In this document: in pieces, positions 16,102 to 23,755 of the stretch | How positions within the stretch are numbered: the stretch's first letter is position 1 | Layout: each line of letters opens with the position of its first letter | Source of the DNA: Silanimonas sp. | Lineage (GTDB): Bacteria; Pseudomonadota; Gammaproteobacteria; Xanthomonadales; Xanthomonadaceae | NCBI RefSeq assembly: GCF_027530345.1 | Contig: NZ_JAPZQK010000013.1 | Location: forward strand, 1-64,000 | Direction: 5' to 3' | Length of the DNA stretch: 64,000 nucleotides | Made by a program: the position numbers and the translations under genes | Notes under the pieces: model-generated | Told to the model about the DNA's origin: nothing | Databases searched by the model: none | What the model saw: only the letters and a program-made list of their open reading frames with translations

Positions 16102-18525
16102 ATGAGTCATCGCATCCAACCTTCCGGCGCCAAACGGCCTCGGCCCTTGCCCAACCGCGGGCGGCTTGCCGTCGCGATCTATCTCGCCTTCGGCTCCGCC
16201 GCCTTCGCGCAGGCCCCCGAGCCGGAACGCACCGCGACGCTCGATGCGATCACGGTCACCTCGCAGAAGCGCAGCGAGAACCTGCAGGACGTGCCGATCA
16301 GCTTGCAGGTGCTCGACGCGCAGAAGCTCGACGAGCTCAACATCACCAATTTCGAGGACTACGTGAAGTACCTGCCCTCGGTCTCTTACGAGACGGGCGG
16401 CCCGGGCTTCGCGAAGATCTACATGCGCGGCGTGGCCAGCGGCGGCGACGGCAACCACTCCGGCTCGCTGCCGAGCGTGGGCGTGTACCTCGACGAGCAG
16501 CCGGTGACCACCATCCAGGGCCCGCTCGATATCCACGTCTACGACGTCGAGCGCATCGAGTCGCTGTCCGGCCCGCAGGGCACGCTGTACGGCGCCAGCT
16601 CGCAGGCCGGCACGCTGCGCATCATCACCAAGAAGCCGGACACCGCGGGCTTCGAGGCCGGTTATTCGGTCGGCGTGGACAAGACGACCAGCGGCGGCTC
16701 GGGCCACGTGGCGGAGGGCTTCGTGAACCAACCGCTCGGCGACAGCGCCGCGCTGCGCGTGGTCGCGTGGAAGGAGAAGGAAGCCGGCTTCATCGACAAC
16801 GTGCGCGGCACGCGCACCTACCCGTCGTGGGATGCCGACTCCGGTGGCAATGGCACGGAAAACAACTTCGACCTCGCGCGAGAAGACTACAACAGCCTCG
16901 ACACCGAGGGCTTCCGTGCCGCGGCGCGCTTCGAGCTCGGCGACCGCTGGACCATCACCCCCACCGTGATGCACCAGCGCCAGGAATCGCCGGGCTTCTT
17001 CGCCTTCGACCCGCAAGTGGGTGACCTCGCCGTCACGCACTTCAACCCGGAGGGCGGCGAGGACCGCTGGACGCAGGCCGCACTGACCATCGAAGGCAAG
17101 ATCGGCAACTTCGACGTCACCTACGCCTACGCCAACCTCGACCGCGACGTCGACACCGAATCCGATTACAGCGATTACGCGTTCTGGTACGACACCCTCG
17201 CGGGCTACGGCGCGTACTTCTACGACAACGACGGCGCGCTGGTGAACCCGTCGCAATACATCCAGGCGCAGGACCGCTACAAGCGCGACAGCCACGAGAT
17301 CCGCTTCAGCTCGTCGCAGGAGGACCGCCTGCGCTTCGTCGGTGGCTTCTTCTTCCAGCAGCAGGACCACGACATCCAGCAGCGCTACAAGATCGACGGC
17401 ATCGCCGATTCCCTCGCCGTCACCGGCTGGCGCGACACGCTGTGGTTGACCAAGCAGTTCCGCCAGGACGACGACAAGGCGGTGTTTGGCGAAGTCGCCT
17501 TCGACATCAACGACCAGCTCACGGCGACGCTCGGTGGCCGCCACTTCCGCGTGGACAACCGGCTGAAGGGCTTCTTCGGCTTCAGTGCGGGCTACAGCAG
17601 CCGCACCGGCGAGGCCGCATGCTTCGACCAGACCGACTTCAACGGCGCGCCCTGCATCAACCTCGACAAGGGCGTGAAGGAGTCGGGGAACATCGGCAAG
17701 GCCAACCTGAGCTGGAAGATCGACGACGACCGGATGCTCTACCTCACGTGGTCGGAGGGCTTCCGTCCCGGCGGCATCAACCGCCGCGGCACCTTGCCGC
17801 CCTACCTGTCGGACTACCTGACGAACATCGAGTTCGGCTGGAAGACCACGTGGTTCGAGAACCGCCTCGCATTCAACGGCTCGCTGTTCCGGCAGGACTG
17901 GGAGGACTTCCAGTTCAGCATCCTCGGCGCCAACGGCCTCACCGAGATCAAGAACGCCAACCAGGCGCAGATCGACGGTCTCGAGATGGACCTGAACTGG
18001 GCCGCCACCTACAACCTCAACCTCAGCGCGGCGGTCGCGTTCTACGACGCCAAGCTGACCGAGAACTACTGCGGCTTCACCAACGCCAGCGGCGTCCCGG
18101 TCACGAACTGCCCGACGCCGGAAGCACCGAAGGGCACGCAGCTGCCGGTGACGCCCGAGTTCAAGGGCACGGCGCAGGCGCGCTACAGCTTCGACCTCGC
18201 CGACGGCGAGGCCTACTGGCAGCTGGCAGCGTCCCGCGTCGGCGAGCGCACTTCGGACCTCCGCCTCCGCGAACGCGCGATTCTTGGCAACCTCGCCGCG
18301 TACACCACGATCGATTTCTCGATGGGCTACCGCCGCAACGACTGGTCGCTGGACCTTTACGCCAGCAACATCGCCGACGAGCGCGCCGAGGTCTCCAAGT
18401 TCACCGCCTGTGCCGAGACGGTATGCGGTGCGCAGGGCGTGGTGCCGGAATACCCGAACGGTCAGGTCTACACCAACACCATTCGGCCCCGTTCGATCGG
18501 ATTGCGCTTCTCGCAGTCGTTCTGA
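16102..18525 (+). CDS. TonB-dependent outer-membrane receptor
   Basis: 807 residues. The signal peptide (GRLAVAIYLAFGSAAFAQA) is followed by a TonB-box-like stretch (LDAITVTSQKRSENLQDVP), a plug domain (about 45-170, with IYMRGVASGG and GPQGTLYGASSQAGTLRI) and a large beta-barrel ending in a terminal phenylalanine (IGLRFSQSF). The sequence is of the broad TBDR type found in Sphingomonadales and Lysobacterales, with no clear siderophore signature. A GGGAG site 6 bp upstream supports the ATG at 16102 over an earlier ATG at 16078. It lies with the TPR-sulfotransferase and opposite the Rieske/TMADH pair, so uptake of the substrate of those enzymes is possible but unproven. Confidence 0.9.
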   Translation: MSHRIQPSGAKRPRPLPNRGRLAVAIYLAFGSAAFAQAPEPERTATLDAITVTSQKRSENLQDVPISLQVLDAQKLDELNITNFEDYVKYLPSVSYETGGPGFAKIYMRGVASGGDGNHSGSLPSVGVYLDEQPVTTIQGPLDIHVYDVERIESLSGPQGTLYGASSQAGTLRIITKKPDTAGFEAGYSVGVDKTTSGGSGHVAEGFVNQPLGDSAALRVVAWKEKEAGFIDNVRGTRTYPSWDADSGGNGTENNFDLAREDYNSLDTEGFRAAARFELGDRWTITPTVMHQRQESPGFFAFDPQVGDLAVTHFNPEGGEDRWTQAALTIEGKIGNFDVTYAYANLDRDVDTESDYSDYAFWYDTLAGYGAYFYDNDGALVNPSQYIQAQDRYKRDSHEIRFSSSQEDRLRFVGGFFFQQQDHDIQQRYKIDGIADSLAVTGWRDTLWLTKQFRQDDDKAVFGEVAFDINDQLTATLGGRHFRVDNRLKGFFGFSAGYSSRTGEAACFDQTDFNGAPCINLDKGVKESGNIGKANLSWKIDDDRMLYLTWSEGFRPGGINRRGTLPPYLSDYLTNIEFGWKTTWFENRLAFNGSLFRQDWEDFQFSILGANGLTEIKNANQAQIDGLEMDLNWAATYNLNLSAAVAFYDAKLTENYCGFTNASGVPVTNCPTPEAPKGTQLPVTPEFKGTAQARYSFDLADGEAYWQLAASRVGERTSDLRLRERAILGNLAAYTTIDFSMGYRRNDWSLDLYASNIADERAEVSKFTACAETVCGAQGVVPEYPNGQVYTNTIRPRSIGLRFSQSF

Positions 18526-18554
18526 TCGACGCAGGCTCACGGTGATCGCGTGAG

Positions 18555-18586
18555 AAGACGCCCCGGCTTGCCGGGGCGTCTTTTCT
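18555..18586 (+). terminator. intrinsic terminator after the TonB receptor
   Basis: AAGACGCCCCGG, a CTTG loop and CCGGGGCGTCTT form a perfect 12-bp stem followed by TTCTT. It lies 30 bp after the receptor stop codon and is a textbook rho-independent terminator. Confidence 0.88.
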
Positions 18587-18635
18587 TCGCCGGGCACGTC
18601 GCGGCAGATCGGCGGCGTGGAGCGCCGGAAAGCGC

Positions 18636-18670
18636 GCAAAGACAAACGGCCCGCATTTCTGCGAGCCGTT
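18636..18670 (-). terminator. intrinsic terminator of the tRNA unit
   Basis: Read on the minus strand, AACGGCTCGC, a loop AGAAAT and GCGGGCCGTT form a 10-bp stem with one G-T pair, followed by TTTGTCTTTG. It lies 15 bp after the CCA end of tRNA-Glu. Confidence 0.75.
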
Positions 18671-18685
18671 GGAATCAGCCTGAGC

Positions 18686-18761
18686 TGGCGTCCCCACGGG
18701 GATTCGAACCCCGGTCGCCTCCGTGAAAGGGAGGTGTCCTAGGCCTCTAGACGATGGGGAC
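18686..18761 (-). tRNA. tRNA-Glu (UUC)
   Basis: 76 nt including an encoded CCA end. The acceptor arm GTCCCCA/TGGGGAC, a T-arm with GGTTCGAATCC and the anticodon loop CTTTCAC with anticodon TTC identify a glutamate tRNA. It follows tRNA-Ala by 23 nt in the same transcript. Confidence 0.95.
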
Positions 18762-18784
18762 GTTTAGAGGGTTCAACGAAGAAG

Positions 18785-18860
<76 letters not shown>

Positions 18861-18881
18861 ACCGATTCAGGAGAGGCGCGC

Positions 18882-18910
18882 ATCATATTCAGCAGGATCG
18901 GCCGCGTCAA
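18882..18910 (-). promoter_or_regulatory. sigma-70 promoter of the tRNA unit
   Basis: On the minus strand TTGACG, 17 bp, TATGAT, then a GC-rich discriminator GCGCGCC and tRNA-Ala about 15 bp beyond the expected start site. Near-consensus elements plus a GC-rich discriminator are typical of growth-controlled stable-RNA promoters. The -35 element overlaps the stop codon of the DUF1249 gene. Confidence 0.8.
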
Positions 18911-19407
18911 GCATCTGTCATCGACTGATTCGCTTCGACGTCATCTTCGGCCTGACGGAGCAGCGTTGAACGGGCGTGGCCGAGGCTTTCCAGGTAGCCC
19001 AGCCACTTGCTCAGGAAGCTGTTCATGCGCAACCGGTGGCCCATCATCACCTTCGGCGAGGGGCGCAGGCCGAGCACATCCTGCCAATGGCGCCCCACGT
19101 AGCAATTGGTGGCTTCCGCCTGCCGGGAATCGAGGTAGGCGCGCAGCACGGCCGACGGGTCCGGCGCGCCGGTGACGGGGTCCGTCATCGCGTAGGACAG
19201 CCGCAGTTCAACCGTGTGCGCGTGCCGCGCCAACAGCTCGATATGGACATCCAGACCATCGCCCACCCGTGAGACATGGCGGCCGACGGGCGCCTGCTTG
19301 AGGTCGATGATCCGGGCGATGCGCTCGAAGTTCTCGCCGTACAGGCCCATCAGCCACGCGAAGCGGCCGATGGCGGGGTACGGGAGCTCGCTGCGGTTCT
19401 GGCGCAT
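18907..19407 (-). CDS. DUF1249 family protein (YqiB-like)
   Basis: 166 residues, all soluble, starting MRQNRSELPYPAIGRFAWLMGLYGEN. The HVSRVGDGLDVHIELL centre and the basic C-terminal helix RLRMNSFLSKWLGYLE match the DUF1249/YqiB family found in gammaproteobacteria, whose function is not known. It sits between ppsR and the tRNA unit on the same strand; 37 bp separate it from the end of ppsR, so cotranscription with ppsR is likely. The frame extends further upstream inside ppsR, but only from the ATG at 19407 does it look like protein. Confidence 0.75.
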   Translation of the reverse strand: MRQNRSELPYPAIGRFAWLMGLYGENFERIARIIDLKQAPVGRHVSRVGDGLDVHIELLARHAHTVELRLSYAMTDPVTGAPDPSAVLRAYLDSRQAEATNCYVGRHWQDVLGLRPSPKVMMGHRLRMNSFLSKWLGYLESLGHARSTLLRQAEDDVEANQSMTDA

Positions 19408-19444
19408 TGCTGGAATGTAGAGGCGCCCTGCCCGGCCTTCAACC

Positions 19445-20263
19445 TCAGAAATGGCTGCGCTGGAAACCGAACTTCGCGACGATCTTCGAGGCGATCTCCT
19501 CGATCGACGTGTGCGTCGTGCTGAGCACCGGGATCTGCTCGCGCTTGAACATACCCTCGGCGATCGAGACCTCGCGGCGGCAGACCTCCAGCGTCGCGTA
19601 GCGCGAGCCGGGTTTGCGCTCCTCGCGGATCTTCTGCAGCCGCTGCGGGTCGATGGTGAGCCCGAACAGCTTGCGCCGGTGGCGGCGCAGCTTCTCCGGC
19701 AAGCGGTCGGAATCGAGGTCCTCGGGCGTGAGCGGGTAGTTCGCCGCGCGCAGGCTGTAGTGCAGCGCGAGGTACAGGCAGGTCGGCGTCTTTCCCGAGC
19801 GCGACACGCCGACGAGGAGCACATCCGCCTCGTCGTAGTCTAGGTCGGTCCCGTCGTCGTGAGTCAGCGCGAAATTGGTGGCGTCCATACGGCGCTCGTA
19901 GGCGTCGGGGTCGATGAGCGCGTGCGCCTGGCCCACTTTCGGCTGCCGCTTCTGGCCCAGCTCCGCCTCCAGCGGCGCCATGAAGGGTGCGAAGACATCG
20001 AGGATCAGTCCGCCGCTATCCGCCAGGGCGCGGGCCAACTCGCTGTCCACGACCGTATTGATGACGATCGGCCGGCTGCCGTGGCGCTCGCCGCCCTCGC
20101 GGATGGCCATCGCCGCCTGCCGGGCTTTCTCGAGCGTGTCGACGAAAGGCAGGCGCTGGCGCTCGAAGGGCTGCCCGCTGAACTGGGTCAGCAGGCTGTT
20201 GCCGATGGTTTCGGCGGTGATGCCGGTGCCGTCGGACACGAAATACACGGGGCGGGTCGCCAT
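19445..20263 (-). CDS. ppsR: PEP synthetase regulatory protein (DUF299 kinase/pyrophosphorylase)
   Basis: 272 residues. The P-loop-like VGVSRSGKT is at about residues 151-159 and the N terminus [16 protein letters not shown] is characteristic of the DUF299 regulatory family. Members inactivate PEP synthase or PPDK by ADP-dependent phosphorylation of a threonine near the catalytic histidine, and reactivate it by phosphate-dependent removal. The target, ppsA, is divergent with 139 bp between start codons, which supports the PpsR subgroup rather than the PPDK type. Confidence 0.93.
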   Translation of the reverse strand: MATRPVYFVSDGTGITAETIGNSLLTQFSGQPFERQRLPFVDTLEKARQAAMAIREGGERHGSRPIVINTVVDSELARALADSGGLILDVFAPFMAPLEAELGQKRQPKVGQAHALIDPDAYERRMDATNFALTHDDGTDLDYDEADVLLVGVSRSGKTPTCLYLALHYSLRAANYPLTPEDLDSDRLPEKLRRHRRKLFGLTIDPQRLQKIREERKPGSRYATLEVCRREVSIAEGMFKREQIPVLSTTHTSIEEIASKIVAKFGFQRSHF

Positions 20264-20302
20264 GGGCAGCGGTTCGGCTGGGGTGTGCCCTCGATTCTGC
20301 GT

Positions 20303-20330
20303 GGAAATCGGCCGGAAATCGCAGGAAAGG
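20303..20330. promoter_or_regulatory. 11-bp-phased GGAAATCG repeats between ppsR and ppsA
   Basis: GGAAATCG at 20303 and 20314, then GGAAAGG at 20324, recur about every 11 bp, one helical turn. Phased repeats in a divergent promoter region suggest a regulator site. No known box was recognised. Confidence 0.3.
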
Positions 20331-20402
20331 AAGGTCAAGCTTGTCCGCGGGGCGCCGCGCCCGGAAAATAGGCGTTTCCCCTCGCGGTGTGCCGGAGCTG
20401 CC

Positions 20403-22790
20403 TTGAACGCCCACGTCCTTTGGCTGAACGCCCTTCGTCTGACCGATCTTCCGCAGGTGGGGGGCAAGAATGCCTCGCTCGGCGAAATGATCGGCAACCT
20501 CGCCCAGCTGGGCGTCTCGGTGCCGGGCGGCTTCGCCACCACCGCCGACGCGTTCCGCGAATTCATCGCCGAGAACCACCTGCACGAGCGCATCTACTCG
20601 AAGCTCGGCACGCTGGACGTCGAGGACGTCGACGCCCTCGCGGCGGCCGGCAAGGAGATCCGCGGCTGGGTCATCGACGCGCCGCTGCCCAAGGCCCTCG
20701 ACGCCGCGATCCGCGACGCCTACGTGCGCATGTGCCAGGAAGCCGGCGCCGCCGAGATCTCGGTGGCCGTGCGCTCCTCGGCCACCGCCGAGGACCTGCC
20801 GGACGCCAGCTTCGCCGGCCAGCAGGAGACCTTCCTCAACGTCACCGGCGCCGACGACGTCGTGCACAAGGTGAAGGAAGTCTTTGCCTCGCTCTACAAC
20901 GACCGCGCCATCGCCTACCGCGTGCACCACGGCTTCAAGCATGAGGACGTGTTCCTGTCGGCCGGCGTGCAGCTGATGGTGCGTTCCGACGTCGGCGCCT
21001 CGGGCGTGCTGTTCACGCTGGACACCGAATCGGGCTTCCGCGACGTCGTATTCGTCACCTCGAGCTACGGCCTCGGCGAGACGGTCGTGCAGGGCGCGGT
21101 GAACCCGGACGAGTTCTACGCCTACAAGCCGAACCTCGAAGCCGGTCGCCCGGCCATCCTGCGCCGCACGCTCGGAAGCAAGCAGATCCGCATGGTGTAT
21201 TCGAAGGCGGCGGGTGAGCGCGTTCGCACCGAAGACACGCCGGCCGAGCTGCGCGGCCGCTTCTCCATCAGCGACCACGACATCGAAGAGCTGTCGCGCC
21301 AGGCGCTGGTCATCGAGAAGCACTACGGCCGTCCGATGGACGTGGAGTGGGCGAAGGACGGCATCACCGGCAAGCTCTATATCGTCCAGGCCCGCCCGGA
21401 AACGGTGAAGTCGCGCGCCCGCACCACCCAGATCGAACGCTTCCGCCTGCAGCAGCGCGGCGAAGTGATCGCCCAGGGCCGCGCCATCGGCCAGAAGATC
21501 GGCACCGGCATCGCCCGGGTGATCCGCAGCGTCGCGGAGATGAACAAGGTGCAGCCGGGCGACGTGCTCATCGCCGACATGACCGACCCCGACTGGGAGC
21601 CGGTGATGAAGCGCGCCGCCGCCATCGTCACCAACCGCGGCGGCCGCACCTGCCACGCCGCGATCATCGCGCGCGAGCTGGGCGTGCCGGCCGTGGTCGG
21701 AACCGGTGATGCGTTGAAGGTGATTCCGGACGGCACGCCGGTCACCGTGAGTTGCGCCGAGGGCGACACCGGCTTCATCTATGCCGGCCAACTGCCGTTC
21801 GAGCGGGTCGTGGCCGACCTCGACAAGATGCCGCCCGCGCCGCTGAAGATCATGATGAACGTGGGCAACCCGGAGCGCGCCTTCGACTTCGCGCAGCTGC
21901 CGCACCAGGGCATCGGCCTCGCCCGCCTCGAGTTCATCATCGCCCGCCAGATCGGCGTGCACCCGCGCGCCCTGCTCGAGTACGACAAGCAGCCGGCCAA
22001 CATCCGCGCGCAGATCGATCCGCTGATCGCCGGCTATGCCGACCCGGTGAGCTTCTACGTCGAGCGCCTCGTCGAGGGCATCGCCACGCTGACGGCAGCC
22101 TTCGCGCCCTACCCCGTCATCGTCCGCCTCTCCGACTTCAAGTCGAACGAGTACGCCAACCTGATCGCCGGCGCGGCGTACGAGCCGCACGAGGAGAACC
22201 CGATGATCGGGTTCCGCGGTGCCTCGCGCTACATCCACCCTGACTTCAAGGACTGCTTCGCGCTCGAATGCCGCGCCGTTCGCAAGGTCCGCGACGAGAT
22301 GGGCCTGAAGAACCTGTGGGTGATGATCCCATTCGTGCGCACGCTCGAGGAAGGCCAGGCTGTCATCGACACGCTGGCCGCCAACGGCCTCGTGCAGGGC
22401 AGCAAATCGGGCAACCCGGACGGCCTGAAGGTCATCATGATGTGCGAAGTGCCCTCGAACGCCCTGCTGGCCGACGAGTTCCTCGACATCTTCGACGGCT
22501 TCTCGATCGGCTCGAACGACCTGACCCAGCTCACGCTGGGCCTTGACCGCGATTCCGGCATCGTCGCCAACCTGTTCGACGAGCGGAACCCGGCGGTCAA
22601 GAAGATGCTGTCGATGGCGATCTCGGCGGCTCGCGCCAAGGGCAAGTACGTCGGCATCTGCGGCCAGGGCCCGAGCGACCACCCCGACCTCGCCGAGTGG
22701 CTGATGGACCAGGGCATCGAGTCGGTGTCGCTGAACCCGGACACGGTCGTCGACACCTGGCTGCGCCTCGCCCAGCACAAGAAGGGCTGA
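20403..22790 (+). CDS. ppsA: phosphoenolpyruvate synthase (pyruvate, water dikinase)
   Basis: 795 residues, normal for PpsA. It converts pyruvate, ATP and water to PEP, AMP and phosphate for gluconeogenesis. The ATP-grasp domain is N-terminal ([15 protein letters not shown], then [21 protein letters not shown]). The swivelling phosphohistidine domain has [17 protein letters not shown] with the catalytic His418, and Thr416 is the expected PpsR target. The PEP-binding TIM barrel is C-terminal, with the catalytic cysteine region in [12 protein letters not shown]. The start is a TTG at 20403 with GGAG 5 bp before it; upstream codons on this frame lie inside the intergenic region and ppsR antisense. 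The MscS gene follows after 5 bp. Confidence 0.95.
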   Translation: MNAHVLWLNALRLTDLPQVGGKNASLGEMIGNLAQLGVSVPGGFATTADAFREFIAENHLHERIYSKLGTLDVEDVDALAAAGKEIRGWVIDAPLPKALDAAIRDAYVRMCQEAGAAEISVAVRSSATAEDLPDASFAGQQETFLNVTGADDVVHKVKEVFASLYNDRAIAYRVHHGFKHEDVFLSAGVQLMVRSDVGASGVLFTLDTESGFRDVVFVTSSYGLGETVVQGAVNPDEFYAYKPNLEAGRPAILRRTLGSKQIRMVYSKAAGERVRTEDTPAELRGRFSISDHDIEELSRQALVIEKHYGRPMDVEWAKDGITGKLYIVQARPETVKSRARTTQIERFRLQQRGEVIAQGRAIGQKIGTGIARVIRSVAEMNKVQPGDVLIADMTDPDWEPVMKRAAAIVTNRGGRTCHAAIIARELGVPAVVGTGDALKVIPDGTPVTVSCAEGDTGFIYAGQLPFERVVADLDKMPPAPLKIMMNVGNPERAFDFAQLPHQGIGLARLEFIIARQIGVHPRALLEYDKQPANIRAQIDPLIAGYADPVSFYVERLVEGIATLTAAFAPYPVIVRLSDFKSNEYANLIAGAAYEPHEENPMIGFRGASRYIHPDFKDCFALECRAVRKVRDEMGLKNLWVMIPFVRTLEEGQAVIDTLAANGLVQGSKSGNPDGLKVIMMCEVPSNALLADEFLDIFDGFSIGSNDLTQLTLGLDRDSGIVANLFDERNPAVKKMLSMAISAARAKGKYVGICGQGPSDHPDLAEWLMDQGIESVSLNPDTVVDTWLRLAQHKKG

Positions 22791-22795
22791 GCGCG

Positions 22796-23722
22796 GTGAC
22801 ACCGATCCTGCCGACCTCGACCGCGGAAGCGGTCGGGCTCTGGGCCAAGCTGCAGTCGCGCTTCGAGAAGGCGGACTGGATGGGGCTGCTTGAGGCCTGG
22901 GGCCTGAAGCTGCTCTCGGTCCTCCTGATCCTCGTCGTCGGCGTCTGGATCGCGCGCAAGCTCAGCAACGGCCTCGCCCGCGTGTTGGAGCGCTCGAACG
23001 CCGATCCGATCCTGGTCGGCTTCCTGCGCAACATCGCCTACTTCGGCCTGCTGATCGTCGTGATCATCGCGGCGCTGGCACAGGCGGGCGTGAACCCCGC
23101 CTCCCTGCTGGCGGTGCTCGGTGCGGCTGGCCTCGCCATCGCGCTGGCATTGAAGGACTCGCTGTCGAATTTCGCGTCGGGCGTGATGCTGATCCTGCTG
23201 CGGCCATTCAAGGCGGGCGACTACGTCCAGATCGCCGGGCTGGAAGGCACCATCGAGCAGGTCCGCGTGTTCCAGACGCAGATGCGCACCATCGACAACC
23301 GCGTGATCGTGCTGCCCAACAGCCAGATCACCACGGCGCCGATCGTGAACTTCACCGGGCGCCCGACCCGCCGACTCGACCTCGTGGTGGGCGTCGGCTA
23401 CGACGACGACCTGTCGGCGGCACGGGCGGCGCTGCTGGACGTGGCGAACGCCAACGAGCGCGTGCTGAAGGATCCATCCGCCGACGTGCTGGTGTCCGCG
23501 CTCGGCGAGAGCAGCGTGCAACTGACGCTGCGGGCGTGGGTGGCCACCAGCGACGTGCTGGCGGCGAAAAGCGAGCTGCTGGAGGGCCTCCATCGCGAGC
23601 TCCGCCAGCGTGGCCTGTCGATCCCGTTCCCGCAGCGCGACCTGCACGTGTACCACCACGGCACAGAGCCTTCGGGCCTTCCGAAAGCGGTGCAGGACGC
23701 GCTGGACGACGGCGACCGCTGA
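22796..23722 (+). CDS. MscS-family small-conductance mechanosensitive channel
   Basis: 308 residues. Three transmembrane helices are followed by the MscS beta and alpha/beta domains. The pore-lining helix is AGLAIALALKDSLSNFASGVML, rich in alternating small residues as in MscS, and FKAGDYVQIAGLEGTIEQV opens the beta domain. Such channels open on membrane tension to release solutes after hypo-osmotic shock. The start is a GTG 5 bp after the ppsA stop, so it is probably cotranscribed with ppsA. An earlier ATG exists, but it lies within ppsA. Confidence 0.9.
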   Translation: MTPILPTSTAEAVGLWAKLQSRFEKADWMGLLEAWGLKLLSVLLILVVGVWIARKLSNGLARVLERSNADPILVGFLRNIAYFGLLIVVIIAALAQAGVNPASLLAVLGAAGLAIALALKDSLSNFASGVMLILLRPFKAGDYVQIAGLEGTIEQVRVFQTQMRTIDNRVIVLPNSQITTAPIVNFTGRPTRRLDLVVGVGYDDDLSAARAALLDVANANERVLKDPSADVLVSALGESSVQLTLRAWVATSDVLAAKSELLEGLHRELRQRGLSIPFPQRDLHVYHHGTEPSGLPKAVQDALDDGDR

Positions 23723-23733
23723 GTCGCCGCCGT

Positions 23734-23754
23734 CCGCCGGGCATCGCCCGGCGG
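23734..23754. terminator. strong hairpin between convergent genes
   Basis: CCGCCGGGC, loop ATC, GCCCGGCGG forms a perfect 9-bp stem just after the MscS stop and just before the stop of the convergent GGDEF gene. No T-tract follows, so its strength as an intrinsic terminator is unsure. Confidence 0.4.
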
Positions 23755-23755
23755 C

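Noticed and set aside
16072-18645. Open frame of 857 codons on the minus strand
   Set aside because: Antisense to the TonB receptor gene and runs through its terminator; composition is that of a shadow frame.
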